This document shows positions 45,191 to 55,177 of a DNA stretch of 64,000 nt, one piece after another. The DNA is taken from assembly GCA_019058445.1 (NCBI GenBank), contig JAHPZA010000007.1:1-64000 (forward strand). Direction: 5' to 3'. The stretch comes from Promethearchaeota archaeon. GTDB taxonomy: Archaea > Asgardarchaeota > Lokiarchaeia > Sigyniarchaeales > SOKP01. Positions within the stretch are counted from its first letter, which is position 1. Each line of letters opens with the position of its first letter. The notes below the pieces were generated by a model, which saw only the letters and a list, made by a program, of their open reading frames with translations, was not told the origin of the DNA and did not search any database. The translations under genes and the position numbers were made by a program.

Positions 45191-46717
45191 TTAATCTTTA
45201 AAATAATTAAAAATAACTTTAAGAATTAAGTCTTTAAAACATTTTAACACTTTTTCCCCTTCTAACGCGCATACTGGATACACTACTAAAGAACCATCAG
45301 GATATTTAATTTCGTTAGGTAGATTTAAGATTCTTTTAAATATATCTAATGAAATCGCATTATCTAAATCTCTCTTATTTAGTTGCACGTTTATAGGGAC
45401 TCTGAGATGTCCAATGGTATTTATTAGTTCCTGAAAGCTTTGTTTGTTTTGTTCCATCTTGGAAGGATCAGAATCACCTATAAAAATCACTCCGTCAGCG
45501 CCCTCAAGGATCCGCCTGCGAGCTACCGAAAAATTTTCAAGGGCAGGAACAGTTACAATTTGAATAATTACCCCATATTTAGTATCCTCAATTTCAAACT
45601 TTAATAAAATATACTGAGAATCATGCCACAGTGTTGAACCGTTAGTGGTTTCAATGGAATATCCTTTGGTTAAATTCATAGATGAAAATTTTTTTTGTAG
45701 TAACTTAAAATTAGAGGTTTTTCCGGATTTAGAAGGGCCCCAAAAAATTATTCTAAATTGTAGGATTTCATCACAATTTTTTAAGCTTCGATTATCTTTA
45801 GCTTTTTCAATTTCATGATCTATATACTTAGTTAATTCTTTATATCGTTTCCTAATCGTAGCTTCGGTTACTCCAGCTGCTAAAGAAATTTCTTTTTGGG
45901 TTCTTCGTTCTCCCTCCTGTAGCGCAGCAAAATAGAGTGCCCCCCCAGCAAGCCCAGCAGGAGTTTTTCCGGCGGTGAGTCGATACTTTTTTGCTAAATT
46001 TAATATTTTCGTGGCACGATTTTTCGTATTTTCTGAGAGATTAAGATTAGCTGCAAATTTGGGAATATAACTTAAAGGTGAACTTGCATTAAGATTTAGC
46101 TTTAATTCTCTGAAGACAAGTCTATAACACCGGGCTAGTTTTTTTTTCTCAATAGCAGTAAATTCCAAAAAGTCTTCAATAATTTTGGGGACATTATTAA
46201 TTTTGCATGCTGTATAAATTGAAGCTATCACAATGGCCTCAATGGATCGACCTTTAGCAAGATGCATTACTTTTCTATAAATATGAGCTGAAGATTCCTT
46301 TAGATATTTTGGCAAATTCATTTGAGATGAGATTCTGTCTAATTGAGTCATTGCTTCCGCTAAGTTTTTCTCTTTAGGCGTATAAATCATCGATCTTTTA
46401 TTCCAAGTTCTTAGCCTTTTGATTTCTCCAATCATTTTCGGACTAATTTTGTTCCCTTTAGCATCTCGATTCGATTTTCCAATGACCGTGTTTAAACCTT
46501 TATCATATTGCATTAAATTCGTTGGAGCTCCGATTCTAACTTTTTTTGCCTTATCTTCTGAGTTAAAAGCACGCCAATCAACCCCAGAATTAATAAGATG
46601 TTGCTTAATTACCAATCCACATGCGTTACAAATGATTTCGCCGCGAAAAGCATCATTTATTAATATTTCATTCCCACATTCAGGACATATATCTGAAACT
46701 TTTTCTGCGACATTCAT
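45191..46717 (-). CDS. TFB fused to a small GTPase-like domain
   Basis: 508 aa in one open frame. Residues 1-300 are a complete TFB: zinc ribbon C11/C14/C30/C33, reader/linker (SGVDWRAFNSEDKAKK, RIGAPTNL), two cyclin folds ending in EATIRKRYKEL (about 286-295), highly similar to the TFB at 28873. After a short linker, residues about 318-508 form a P-loop GTPase domain of MglA/Arf-like type: P-loop GPSKSGKT (327-334), G3-equivalent TVPALENF (389-396), G4 NKRD (447-450), G5-like CAL (483-485). The G3 Asp and Gly of DTxPGQ are changed (V and A), so GTP hydrolysis may be slow or lost while binding persists. This may couple promoter recognition to a nucleotide state. Confidence 0.9.
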   Translation of the reverse strand: MNVAEKVSDICPECGNEILINDAFRGEIICNACGLVIKQHLINSGVDWRAFNSEDKAKKVRIGAPTNLMQYDKGLNTVIGKSNRDAKGNKISPKMIGEIKRLRTWNKRSMIYTPKEKNLAEAMTQLDRISSQMNLPKYLKESSAHIYRKVMHLAKGRSIEAIVIASIYTACKINNVPKIIEDFLEFTAIEKKKLARCYRLVFRELKLNLNASSPLSYIPKFAANLNLSENTKNRATKILNLAKKYRLTAGKTPAGLAGGALYFAALQEGERRTQKEISLAAGVTEATIRKRYKELTKYIDHEIEKAKDNRSLKNCDEILQFRIIFWGPSKSGKTSNFKLLQKKFSSMNLTKGYSIETTNGSTLWHDSQYILLKFEIEDTKYGVIIQIVTVPALENFSVARRRILEGADGVIFIGDSDPSKMEQNKQSFQELINTIGHLRVPINVQLNKRDLDNAISLDIFKRILNLPNEIKYPDGSLVVYPVCALEGEKVLKCFKDLILKVIFNYFKD

Positions 46718-46881
46718 TATAACTAACTTTTAACATCATATAAAATAGAAATTATAAAAAATACACGAAAATAGGTTAGACATCCAGGCTTTATTAAATT
46801 CAAGAAAATGTTTGTATAAAAACAAGTCACTAGAAAAAGTTTAAAATTTTTTCTTTAAATAGGCTTAAAATACAGAAGGAT

Positions 46882-47289
46882 ATGATTAAGACTGAAATAA
46901 GATATGAAAAATCGCTTGGAAGACTGAAATGTGATATTTGTGACACTAGATTTCGAGAAAACGCAAGGATTTATAAAGTTAATAATGACATAGGGTATGT
47001 TTGCCAACAATGCAATGATAATTTTTCTAAGGAAGATATATATCTGATTATAGACTTGTTTAAATCTTATGGCGGGTATTTTGGGAAATTCGATGATATA
47101 AAATTATCCTTAGATAATATTTTAACGGAATTTTATGATAGAATTTCGGCTGACGGTAATTTAAAAAACACTTTCGAATATAATAGGAAATTATGTCATA
47201 AAGCACTGCTAAATGGCTATACCCCTAAACAGCTTATTCAAAAAATGAAAGTTCCAAAAAATTATAAACTTAAAAAACGCACCATTTAG
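46882..47289 (+). CDS. Uncharacterised zinc-finger protein
   Basis: 135 aa. A treble-clef-like site CDICDTRF...YVCQQC (cysteines about residues 16, 19, 39, 42) followed by a helical domain and a basic C-terminus (MKVPKNYKLKKRT). No family recognised. Divergent from the TFB-GTPase gene (164 bp). Confidence 0.6.
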   Translation: MIKTEIRYEKSLGRLKCDICDTRFRENARIYKVNNDIGYVCQQCNDNFSKEDIYLIIDLFKSYGGYFGKFDDIKLSLDNILTEFYDRISADGNLKNTFEYNRKLCHKALLNGYTPKQLIQKMKVPKNYKLKKRTI

Positions 47290-47505
47290 ATAGATATTGC
47301 TTGCTTAAATCACTAGACCTGTGAACTCATATAAATTAAATTACCAATAAAATTTGGTTTGATACCCCTTTTGACAGAAATATTTGAGTTTAAATAATCA
47401 TCAAAACAAATATTGATAGTTTAAATTAGATTTGAATATTTAAAAGTTCAAATTTAACTTTTATGGTGGGAGAATATCTCAAAATCAATCAATTTTCATG
47501 ACTTA

Positions 47506-47727
47506 ATTGAATCAGAAAAGATCTTACCTCCAATACAATTTAAATTGATTAAAGCCTTAATATTTAAAGGACCATTAACGAGAAAAGAATTATCAATTGA
47601 GCTCAATATTCCTCGGAGTACCATTTACGACAATTTAAAGAAACTTGAAAAGCGGAACGTTGTTATAAAATACATATTAATAGAAGGTAAACAAGGGCGT
47701 CCTCCTGTCTTTTGGCAAATCAAATGA
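47506..47727 (+). CDS. Winged-helix DNA-binding protein, start unclear
   Basis: About 73 aa. The recognition region (LTRKELSIELNIPRSTIYDNLKKLEKRNVV) and the wing ending KQGRPPVFWQIK closely match the protein at 56530. That paralogue has about 24 residues before its IKAL segment. The TTG at 47545 would cut off the first helix. The frame stays open upstream to a stop at 47455 but has no ATG, GTG or TTG there; ATT at 47506 would restore ESEKILPPIQFKLIKAL. An ATG at 47463 is one base out of frame and would fit if the T4 run near 47493 had one T fewer. Confidence 0.7.
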   Translation: MESEKILPPIQFKLIKALIFKGPLTRKELSIELNIPRSTIYDNLKKLEKRNVVIKYILIEGKQGRPPVFWQIK

Positions 47728-47811
47728 ACTCAAAATTAGTTTTAACTAATTATCTTTTATTTTTTTTTAGTTTAAATAATTACTTTACAAATTAAAAATG
47801 AGGTATTTAAT

Positions 47812-48429
47812 TTGCCAAAAGATCTATTAGTGTTTAAAATTTTTGAGATTGGTGATTCTGATGATATCTTCTTCATAATTAATCAGGGAATACTTATGTT
47901 CTTTTTCTTTTTGAAATATATATTTATTTTCATCCTCTTAATGATATCTTTACTAACATTAACAAAATTAAGAGGAATTTATCTGCATGAAAGATATAAT
48001 AAATTAGAGGAGAGTGAAAACAAATTGCTGAAACCCCGATTAATTTTGGGTATAACATATCTTTTTCTGGCAATTGGTATCGCTTTTAATTTTCTGATTT
48101 ATTTTTTAATATGGATATCATATTTTCTTCCACCGCCATTAATTTTCCAGCTTCTGGATGTTATTGATCCGGGATTCTATGATCCTAATAGGATTCGCGA
48201 TCCCAATAAGAATAAATATGAATTCGAGCGATTTATTTATCTTCTATTTGCATTAGCATCTTTTGAAGCATGCCTGCATTTAATCTTGACAATATGGTAT
48301 TTAATAAATAATAATAGAAATATTAGCAATCCTAGAGTAGTTATTCATAATTTAATTTGGTCTCTTTCTGTTTCAATTGTTTTTGGATTCTTAACCTTCG
48401 CACCATACTTTTTGCGGGCAACTTGGTGA
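47812..48429 (+). CDS. Four-helix membrane protein
   Basis: 205 aa with TTG start. Helices near 24-48, 78-104, 140-163 and 175-198, a basic cytosolic loop (LRGIYLHERYNKLEE) and an outside loop with LPPPLIF and DPNRIRDPNKNKYEFER. Similar in plan to 43726-44340. Function unknown. Lies downstream of the winged-helix gene, which could regulate it. Confidence 0.6.
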   Translation: MPKDLLVFKIFEIGDSDDIFFIINQGILMFFFFLKYIFIFILLMISLLTLTKLRGIYLHERYNKLEESENKLLKPRLILGITYLFLAIGIAFNFLIYFLIWISYFLPPPLIFQLLDVIDPGFYDPNRIRDPNKNKYEFERFIYLLFALASFEACLHLILTIWYLINNNRNISNPRVVIHNLIWSLSVSIVFGFLTFAPYFLRATW

Positions 48430-48519
48430 TGTTTGTTAAGCTAATCATGCTTTTCAGAAAAATCATTTATAAAAAACGTTAATATTAAATAATTGTATTT
48501 AGAATATTTTAAGATTTAA

Positions 48520-49926
48520 ATGACTGAAAGCAAAGGAAGTAAAGATCCATCTAATTTTAAAAATATAGAGCAAGAAGTCTTGAGGTTTCTTGATTCCAGA
48601 GGGTCAATTCGTGCAGCTCTTCTGCACAAGATCGAGAAACATTTTTGCGGTCAGAAATCCATTATAAATCTTCGTAAAGAGTTTTTATTATCATGTCTTT
48701 GGCAGATAGCTAAGGATAAGAAGATAGAAATAATTATCCCTGAGCTATTCCGCGTTAAATGGAGTCAAAAAAAGCTAACAAATTTAAAATATTTAAAGGA
48801 TGGGATTTATCTATGTAGAAAGTTTCCGATGATTCGAAATAAACTTCTTAAATCTATTTTAAATAATTATTACTTTGATTCAAGAAAGAGAAGTTTTAGT
48901 GAATTAGATCAAGGAATAGAATATCTTAAATTAATTTTAGAGAAGGTAAGAAATTTTAACAAAAAGATAATCATATATAACCCTTTAGGCAGCAATCCAT
49001 TGGATATTTATGAAGAGAAGGCTCAATTTAATTATAAATTACAAAAAGCTAATTTTCAAATAAAACAAGATAACATGATTAAGGAAAAGTTAGATATTCC
49101 TTCAGAAGACCGGGCAGAGGCCTTGGCAGTAGTTCAAGGATATAGAAGTAGATATATGTGCTTTTATATTCCTTTAATTGAATCTATTTTAAAGACTATA
49201 GAGTATATTCAAGTACATAAGGAAGATCTTTCAGATTATGAAAAAGTTTTACAAGACTACACGGAAAAATTTGCCTATAATTGTATAGAATTTGTTAAGT
49301 CTGATTATATTGAAATAGAGCCAAATCCTTTAAGATGGGAAAGCATCTTCAACTATTTAGATCTTCCTATAAAAATTCTTGAGTATGATTTTAAATATAT
49401 TAAATTTCATGGAAGAACATGGGAAAATTATCAAATACTTAAAATTTGTATATATATTGAAAAACAAAAATCGAGTATTATAAAAAAATTGAAGAAATTA
49501 GGCTATGAAGAATTTCCTGAGGAAAATTATGATGATCTTATTGCTATTGGTTTAAATATAGAGATCTATTATCCTTGCTCTACAATCGAGCATATCTATT
49601 TTTTAAGTAAATTTATATGCTTCTATTATTTGTTTCTGTTATTTTATCACTCTTTTGAATACATCAAGGAAGTAAAACCGAAGATTCGCTTTACAAAGAA
49701 GGAGAAGAGTTTATATACAAAATTTTTACCAGTGCTTACAAAGTTATTTAATTTAAATGAAAGTGAAAGTAAAGTTTCAAGGAAACTAGTTTTTAAATAT
49801 TATACCCTTGATCCTGATGAACTGGAAATAATTTTTAATCACTTTTTAATTAAAAGACTTAAAGAGATTGAAAAAAAATTGTTTTATTGGTGGAGATATA
49901 AAACAACTCTACTTAAACCGGCTTAA
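48520..49926 (+). CDS. Large helical protein of unknown function
   Basis: 468 aa. Mostly alpha-helical, rich in Lys, Tyr and Phe. No metal motif, P-loop or signal peptide. One hydrophobic patch at about 355-385 (FLSKFICFYYLFLLFYHSF) could be a membrane-associated helix. Stops 6 bp short of the convergent MBL gene. I could not assign it to a family. Confidence 0.6.
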   Translation: MTESKGSKDPSNFKNIEQEVLRFLDSRGSIRAALLHKIEKHFCGQKSIINLRKEFLLSCLWQIAKDKKIEIIIPELFRVKWSQKKLTNLKYLKDGIYLCRKFPMIRNKLLKSILNNYYFDSRKRSFSELDQGIEYLKLILEKVRNFNKKIIIYNPLGSNPLDIYEEKAQFNYKLQKANFQIKQDNMIKEKLDIPSEDRAEALAVVQGYRSRYMCFYIPLIESILKTIEYIQVHKEDLSDYEKVLQDYTEKFAYNCIEFVKSDYIEIEPNPLRWESIFNYLDLPIKILEYDFKYIKFHGRTWENYQILKICIYIEKQKSSIIKKLKKLGYEEFPEENYDDLIAIGLNIEIYYPCSTIEHIYFLSKFICFYYLFLLFYHSFEYIKEVKPKIRFTKKEKSLYTKFLPVLTKLFNLNESESKVSRKLVFKYYTLDPDELEIIFNHFLIKRLKEIEKKLFYWWRYKTTLLKPA

Positions 49927-49932
49927 GCTTGG

Positions 49933-50568
49933 TTAACAAAACTTATATTTAAATGGATTATATTTCTTTTCTTCTCCTATTGTGGTAATTCCTAAATGTC
50001 CCGCTAAAATTAAAAAGTCCTCACTTAATTTTGGATTATAAATCAGTTTATTTCTAATGTTTGAACAGAGTAATTCTTCATTTCCTCCTGTGAGATCAGA
50101 TCTTCCTTTATCTCTTCGAAAAATTAAGTCTCCCGTAAAAACTAATCCATCATATTCTCTGTTTTTGAAAAGCGTAATATCTTTACTGTACAAACTAATA
50201 TTACCTGGAGAATGCCCTGCGGTTTCCATGATATGTAAATTAATACCGTTGATATTTAAGACATCCTCCTCTCTCAGCCAATTATCTGCTCTCATCCATT
50301 TAAAAATTTTAAAATATTATAATTCCTTTTTATTATACCATAAGGGTACGTTATATCGCTGCATTAACGGTTTCAAAGTTTTTGTATGATCTGGGTGTGT
50401 ATGAGTTAATATTATTCCAATTGGCTTATATTGTAAAAGATCCAATTTATTAATAATTCTATTTGCCTCTCCGCCAGGTTCTATGATATAGACTTCTTTT
50501 TTCTTTGCAGATCCAATGATATAGCAATTTGTTTCATATGGCCCTACTACAAGTTTTTCTAAAATCAT
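49933..50568 (-). pseudogene. MBL-fold (glyoxalase II-like) hydrolase split by an in-frame TAA
   Basis: Two parts in the same frame. 50568-50317 codes for 83 aa with the metal motif THTHPDH. After a TAA (50317-50319) the frame continues unchanged and reads YFKIFKWMRADNW into a 120-aa section (from ATG 50295) with ETAGHSPGN, VFTGDLIF and LAGHLGITTIGEEKKYNPF. Together these supply all ligands of a typical glyoxalase II-like fold, and the junction matches what an intact protein would have. So a single nonsense change disrupts an otherwise complete gene. Sequencing error, recent inactivation, or two chains reassembling are the options. Confidence 0.8.
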
Positions 50569-50722
50569 AAATGAGGATGAATATGTTATTTAGAAAGATA
50601 ATTTTTAGCTCTTTTATCTTAATTATACTTATTTTTATTAGTTTTATTTAAAGAAAAAATCAATAATCAAGTCAAAAAAATGAAAAGAAAAAAACTAAAA
50701 TACAATGATTTCAAAAAGTTGC

Positions 50723-52348
50723 CTAAGTTATTTTCAATGGTATTGTTTTATAAGGAGTTTTCGCTTTTACCGATTTATTTAATGTTTTGTCATATAAGTT
50801 GAGTAATTTAGAAAACGTTCTTCTATACCAAATGTGCTTTGTAATGGAATAAAAGGGATTTTTGAATTCCTTCTGTGCTTTAAAGATGGAATCTACTATT
50901 GAAAAAATTTCTTGTATTGATTTGGAAAAGGATAAATGCTTACTTGGTCTTATTACAGCACAATAAAGATACTGTTCTTTATTAAATATCTTCCACCACT
51001 GTTTGTAATAATATTTGGCTCCAAACATTGCTTCTCCTTTATCATAAATTGTACTCCCAATTAATAAGCCGTATATGCCTATATGTAAATTAACCTTATA
51101 TCTTTCCATAATTCCTTGTCCATCATAATTTTTATCAAAAAAGAAACTCCGGCTCTCTTTGAAAGTATTTATATCGGCACCAGGTAATCCTAACATATAA
51201 AAGAATATAACAGGGGTATCAATTTCATTAGCATATTCGATAATTTTTAATACTTTTTCTAAAAATGTTAATGCTCCTTTATTGATATCTGCTGAAGTTC
51301 TTCCCAGATTCTTACCAATCCTTGAGAGCAGCTTTTTTGATGTTGTTTCTAACCCTATTCCTGGAATTATATTAAACTTTTTAAACTTTTTCAGATCAGA
51401 TATGGAGCAAGTCTCCACTCGTTCAAATATATAAGTTTTGAATGAAATCTTATGATAAATCTTCTCCAATTCTTTAAAAAACTGATCCTTTACATTTCTA
51501 GAGAAAAAGATAGGGTCAACAATAAATAAATTTTCAAAATTTAACCACTTTGTATCTAAAATAATATTTAGTTCTTTAATACAATTCTCTAATGATTTAT
51601 ATCTGACTCTTCTATAACTAGGCATATAGTTTTCAGAAGGCGGGCAAAATTTACACCTGAATTGGCAGCCCCTTCTCCATTGAATATAAAAATCACCAAT
51701 CTCTCGAATTCTTTCTTTATACTTCTCGAATAAACTCAAATCTATGATAGGGACTTCATTTAAATTTTCTAATATTTCCCTTTGTAAAATGACTGGATTT
51801 TCATAGACTCCATTTCTCATCTGATTAGTTCCATTTGATATTCGTTGAACTAAATGATAAAAAGGGATTTCACCTTCATCAAGTATAATGTAATCGACTG
51901 GTGTTGTATTTTGAGGATAGAATTCATCAAAATAATGCGGTATATTTTCAATAAAAAGGTCTTCTGGACATACTGAAGCATGATAGCCTCCAAAGACAAT
52001 ATAACAAGAGGAATCTATTAAGTGCTTTATCATTTTAGCGATCTCAATGGAATTAAGATAGCAAAATGAAGTATAGCACGATATCGCTGCAATATCGAAC
52101 TTAAACCTCTTATAAATCTTTTTCAATAAGTTTCTCAATGCATCTCGATATTCTCCAATCTCTTCTGGCCAGTAATGAGGTAACCCTTCTATTCTTAAAT
52201 CAACATACTCCTCTTCGATCTCTCCGTTAATTTTATGCTTTTTAGAGTTTAGATAATTACTAATACGTATAAAGGGTTCTGTACAAAAGTGAGCTTTTCC
52301 CCAGGATTCAAATGGTTGTAGATAAAGTATTCTTATTTTTTTACTCAT
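50723..52348 (-). CDS. B12-binding radical SAM protein
   Basis: 541 aa. The N-terminal cobalamin-binding Rossmann domain has AISCYTSFCYLNSIEIAKMI and VFGGYHASVCPEDLF. The radical SAM domain starts at RRGCQFRCKFCPPS (CxxxCxxC, about residue 228). The C-terminal helical domain is of family size. Such enzymes carry out methyl transfer or ring chemistry on unactivated carbons. It is the downstream partner of a paralogue at 52489-54033 (gap 140 bp). The substrate is unknown; no peptide precursor was seen nearby. Confidence 0.85.
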   Translation of the reverse strand: MSKKIRILYLQPFESWGKAHFCTEPFIRISNYLNSKKHKINGEIEEEYVDLRIEGLPHYWPEEIGEYRDALRNLLKKIYKRFKFDIAAISCYTSFCYLNSIEIAKMIKHLIDSSCYIVFGGYHASVCPEDLFIENIPHYFDEFYPQNTTPVDYIILDEGEIPFYHLVQRISNGTNQMRNGVYENPVILQREILENLNEVPIIDLSLFEKYKERIREIGDFYIQWRRGCQFRCKFCPPSENYMPSYRRVRYKSLENCIKELNIILDTKWLNFENLFIVDPIFFSRNVKDQFFKELEKIYHKISFKTYIFERVETCSISDLKKFKKFNIIPGIGLETTSKKLLSRIGKNLGRTSADINKGALTFLEKVLKIIEYANEIDTPVIFFYMLGLPGADINTFKESRSFFFDKNYDGQGIMERYKVNLHIGIYGLLIGSTIYDKGEAMFGAKYYYKQWWKIFNKEQYLYCAVIRPSKHLSFSKSIQEIFSIVDSIFKAQKEFKNPFYSITKHIWYRRTFSKLLNLYDKTLNKSVKAKTPYKTIPLKIT

Positions 52349-52488
52349 TTTACTTCTTTTTTTTATTTTTTGTATGAATATATCTAACGACTCACATATT
52401 TTATTTAGCTAAGTATATAAACAACATCAAAAGCCAAAAAAAATAAAACATTTTATAGGAGGATTGCTAAGGAAAGCAATCTCATTAA

Positions 52489-54033
52489 TTAATAATCACC
52501 TATAGTAGTTGTTAATCTTGGTAACGGAACTTTAGGTGTAGCGATTTTCAAAAAATTGTGTTTTTCAAGAAATTCTATTAATTCTTTTTTTTGTTTTTTA
52601 ATTATTTTTATAGCTTGCAGTAAGGGTAAATAGCCCCACTCTTTATTTCTATATTTTAATTTGTCAAGTTTTATGTGATTATCTGTAAAAATTTCGATGC
52701 TATCTATCAAAGATAATTCTCGCGAAGGTTTTATTGCAAATGCGCCCATTTTTAAAGTACTCATATTTTTCCACCACTCTTTAAAATAAGCTATAGTCCC
52801 ATAATTCTTGTTTAAGAGACGCAAATTGTCATAATTGGCGGTTTTTGGGAAGAGATGATATAGAGTAGGACTGATATTAGCTTCCTCATTTTTAGCAATC
52901 CGATTTAAATTTGCAAAAGTTTCTTGATAACTTTCTCGAGATTCCCCTGGATGATTACAGAGAATACCAATTGTATAATCATATCTTAATTTTTTATGAA
53001 TTTTAAAAATTTTGTTTACCGCTCGCAAATATCCTACAGGATCATACGTTTTGTTCATTATCCTTAGCATTTTTTTAGAAAAACTCTCAACACCATAGAA
53101 TAAAAACATTTTTTTTTTCTTAAGCAGGCGCAATACCTTCTTATTTAAAATATCTACACGTGTTTCTAGAAAGTGGTTAATTATCTGCTCGTTTACCTTA
53201 TATTTTTTTAAAAACTGCTTTAACCAATCAATATTATAACCGAATACACAGTCGTAGAAACCAAAGACGCCTTGAAATCCGTGTTCTATTCCATAATTCA
53301 CCATTGTATTAACCTCCTGTACGGCTCTCTTAGGACTATAGGCTCTCCATCTTTTAATACCTCTATTAACTAGTTTTTTTTCTATACAGAAGTTACACTG
53401 ACTCGGACAGCTTCTGGAAAGACTAATACTAAGCCCCCTAGCCTTATCTCTGAGCATATTTATATACTTATCTAATATTGAAAAATCTAAGGAAGGTAAA
53501 TCATCTAGATTACCAATGGGGTTGTTTTTAAGGACTATAGGTGTTTCTTGCTTCTTAAAACCATTATTTACAATAAAATGGAGATTTAATTCACCTTCAC
53601 CTATGTTAATATAATCTACCGGAGAATTTGGACAGATAAAATCATCAGGACAGCTTGTAGCATGATACCCACCGACAACTACTATTGCAGTTGGGAAAAA
53701 GCTCTGAAAATATTCAGCAATCAATTTAACAGCTTGATAATCGAAAGATGTAGGTGACCCAATGCAAATATAACTATTTTCGGGAGTAAAATCTAATTGC
53801 GAAATTGATTCATCTAAGATTGAGTAAAGCGTATTTATGTCTTCACGTCTCAAAGGACCATCAAATTTTGGTTCAAAGTTAGTTTCGGCAGGTAAATAGA
53901 TTAAATCACTCACTATATTATTTACTTTTGACTTTATAAAGTTATCGAGATAAATACTCCATGGTAGAATTTCAGAAGACAGTTTTTTTTTTACAAATTG
54001 GAATGGATTGATATATAAAACTTTTTTTTTCAT
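52489..54033 (-). CDS. B12-binding radical SAM protein (paralogue)
   Basis: 514 aa. Same plan as the next gene: B12 domain with VVVGGYHATSCPDDF near residue 118 and radical SAM motif SRSCPSQCNFCIEKK (about 210). The C-terminal part contains ETRVDILNKKVLRLLKKK and FYGVESFSKKMLRIMNK, typical of these enzymes. Identity to the 50723 protein is low outside motifs. Tandem arrangement suggests two consecutive steps of one pathway, which is inference. Confidence 0.85.
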   Translation of the reverse strand: MKKKVLYINPFQFVKKKLSSEILPWSIYLDNFIKSKVNNIVSDLIYLPAETNFEPKFDGPLRREDINTLYSILDESISQLDFTPENSYICIGSPTSFDYQAVKLIAEYFQSFFPTAIVVVGGYHATSCPDDFICPNSPVDYINIGEGELNLHFIVNNGFKKQETPIVLKNNPIGNLDDLPSLDFSILDKYINMLRDKARGLSISLSRSCPSQCNFCIEKKLVNRGIKRWRAYSPKRAVQEVNTMVNYGIEHGFQGVFGFYDCVFGYNIDWLKQFLKKYKVNEQIINHFLETRVDILNKKVLRLLKKKKMFLFYGVESFSKKMLRIMNKTYDPVGYLRAVNKIFKIHKKLRYDYTIGILCNHPGESRESYQETFANLNRIAKNEEANISPTLYHLFPKTANYDNLRLLNKNYGTIAYFKEWWKNMSTLKMGAFAIKPSRELSLIDSIEIFTDNHIKLDKLKYRNKEWGYLPLLQAIKIIKKQKKELIEFLEKHNFLKIATPKVPLPRLTTTIGDY

Positions 54034-54204
54034 TTTTTCAAGAAAAAAGGAATTTTTATACTTTTTTAAAGAAAAAATAATTTAAACCCCATTTTTCTTC
54101 AGTTTTCCTCGTGAGCAATATTAATCATTTACTATTAAATATTATTTATTTCTATTAAGCTAAAAACTACAAAAAATGAAATATTTTTAAGATAAATCAG
54201 TGAT

Positions 54205-55017
54205 TTAATAAAGGTTTACATGATTAGGTGATTCATATAAGAATACTTCATCATTAGGAAATTCCAAACTTAACATATTTGATAATCGTTTCATAGCTTT
54301 GATTTCACAATTATAATGGGGAACTCTAATTAAAGACAATCCCGTGTCCCTAGCAAATATCGCATCTTCATAATTAAAGTCGCATGAAATAAGACAATTG
54401 CATCCCTGTGTAATGATTTGCTCTAAAAACATATTATTTGGAAGCTTACCACCAATTATGCAAATTTTCTTTATTTCTGTATTCAATCCTCCCACATATA
54501 GTAGTTTGTCTACTTCTAAATTAACTTTTATTCGTTTCAATAGATCTTCTAATTTCAATGATTCAATTTGATTAGGATAATATTTTGGTAAACATAATCG
54601 TCCAATTGGAATAGCAACATTATTTTTATTCATAATGTCAACAGTTTTATCAAGAATTAAATAAATTGTATCTACTATAGTATCAGATATTCCCCCCTCC
54701 GCTGCTATAAAAGAAGAATTTAATACAAAAATAGAAATTGGATATTTAGAGAGTAAAGATAATTTATTTACTAAAATTTGATTGAAATTTTCAATAGGCT
54801 TACTTATTAATCCTCGGTAAGTAATGATAAGATTTACCTTGTTAAGAGTAGCATAATGAATTGCTTCTAAAGTCAAGTCTAGTGTTAGCATAATTTTTTT
54901 AATAACACTATTAGAGCTTCTGGATCCATATTCAAGGCCATAATTCTCATTTTCTAATTTATACTCTTCAGGAGATAATTTATCTCTCAGTAATGAATTA
55001 ATTTCTTTAAAATGCAT
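54205..55017 (-). CDS. NIF3-family (DUF34) protein with altered metal site
   Basis: 270 aa. The family pattern is clear: LTLDLTLEAIHYATLNKVNLIITY near residue 43, GRLCLP, KICIIGGKLPNNMFLEQIITQGCNCLISCDFNYEDA, and a C-terminal RVPHYNCEIKAMKRL. Usual members have T-H-H-P at the first metal site; here it reads T-Y-R-G, so two histidine ligands are lost while the C-terminal His and Glu remain. Metal binding is therefore questionable. Divergent from the HIT gene. Confidence 0.75.
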   Translation of the reverse strand: MHFKEINSLLRDKLSPEEYKLENENYGLEYGSRSSNSVIKKIMLTLDLTLEAIHYATLNKVNLIITYRGLISKPIENFNQILVNKLSLLSKYPISIFVLNSSFIAAEGGISDTIVDTIYLILDKTVDIMNKNNVAIPIGRLCLPKYYPNQIESLKLEDLLKRIKVNLEVDKLLYVGGLNTEIKKICIIGGKLPNNMFLEQIITQGCNCLISCDFNYEDAIFARDTGLSLIRVPHYNCEIKAMKRLSNMLSLEFPNDEVFLYESPNHVNLY

Positions 55018-55177
55018 TGATTTTAATAACAGTTATTTTAAGTATTAAAAGAAATTTCTATATATAAAATAATAAAGAGTCTGTGGAAATTTTTTAAATT
55101 TTAAATAGGAGTTTTGAACTAAATTGAATTATAGAACCATATAAAAGATTAGAAAAGTTTATAGAAGTGAAGTTATT

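Noticed and set aside
49933..50568. Stop codon read as an unusual amino acid (selenocysteine or pyrrolysine)
   Set aside because: The codon is TAA; those amino acids use TGA and TAG, and a normal residue is expected here.
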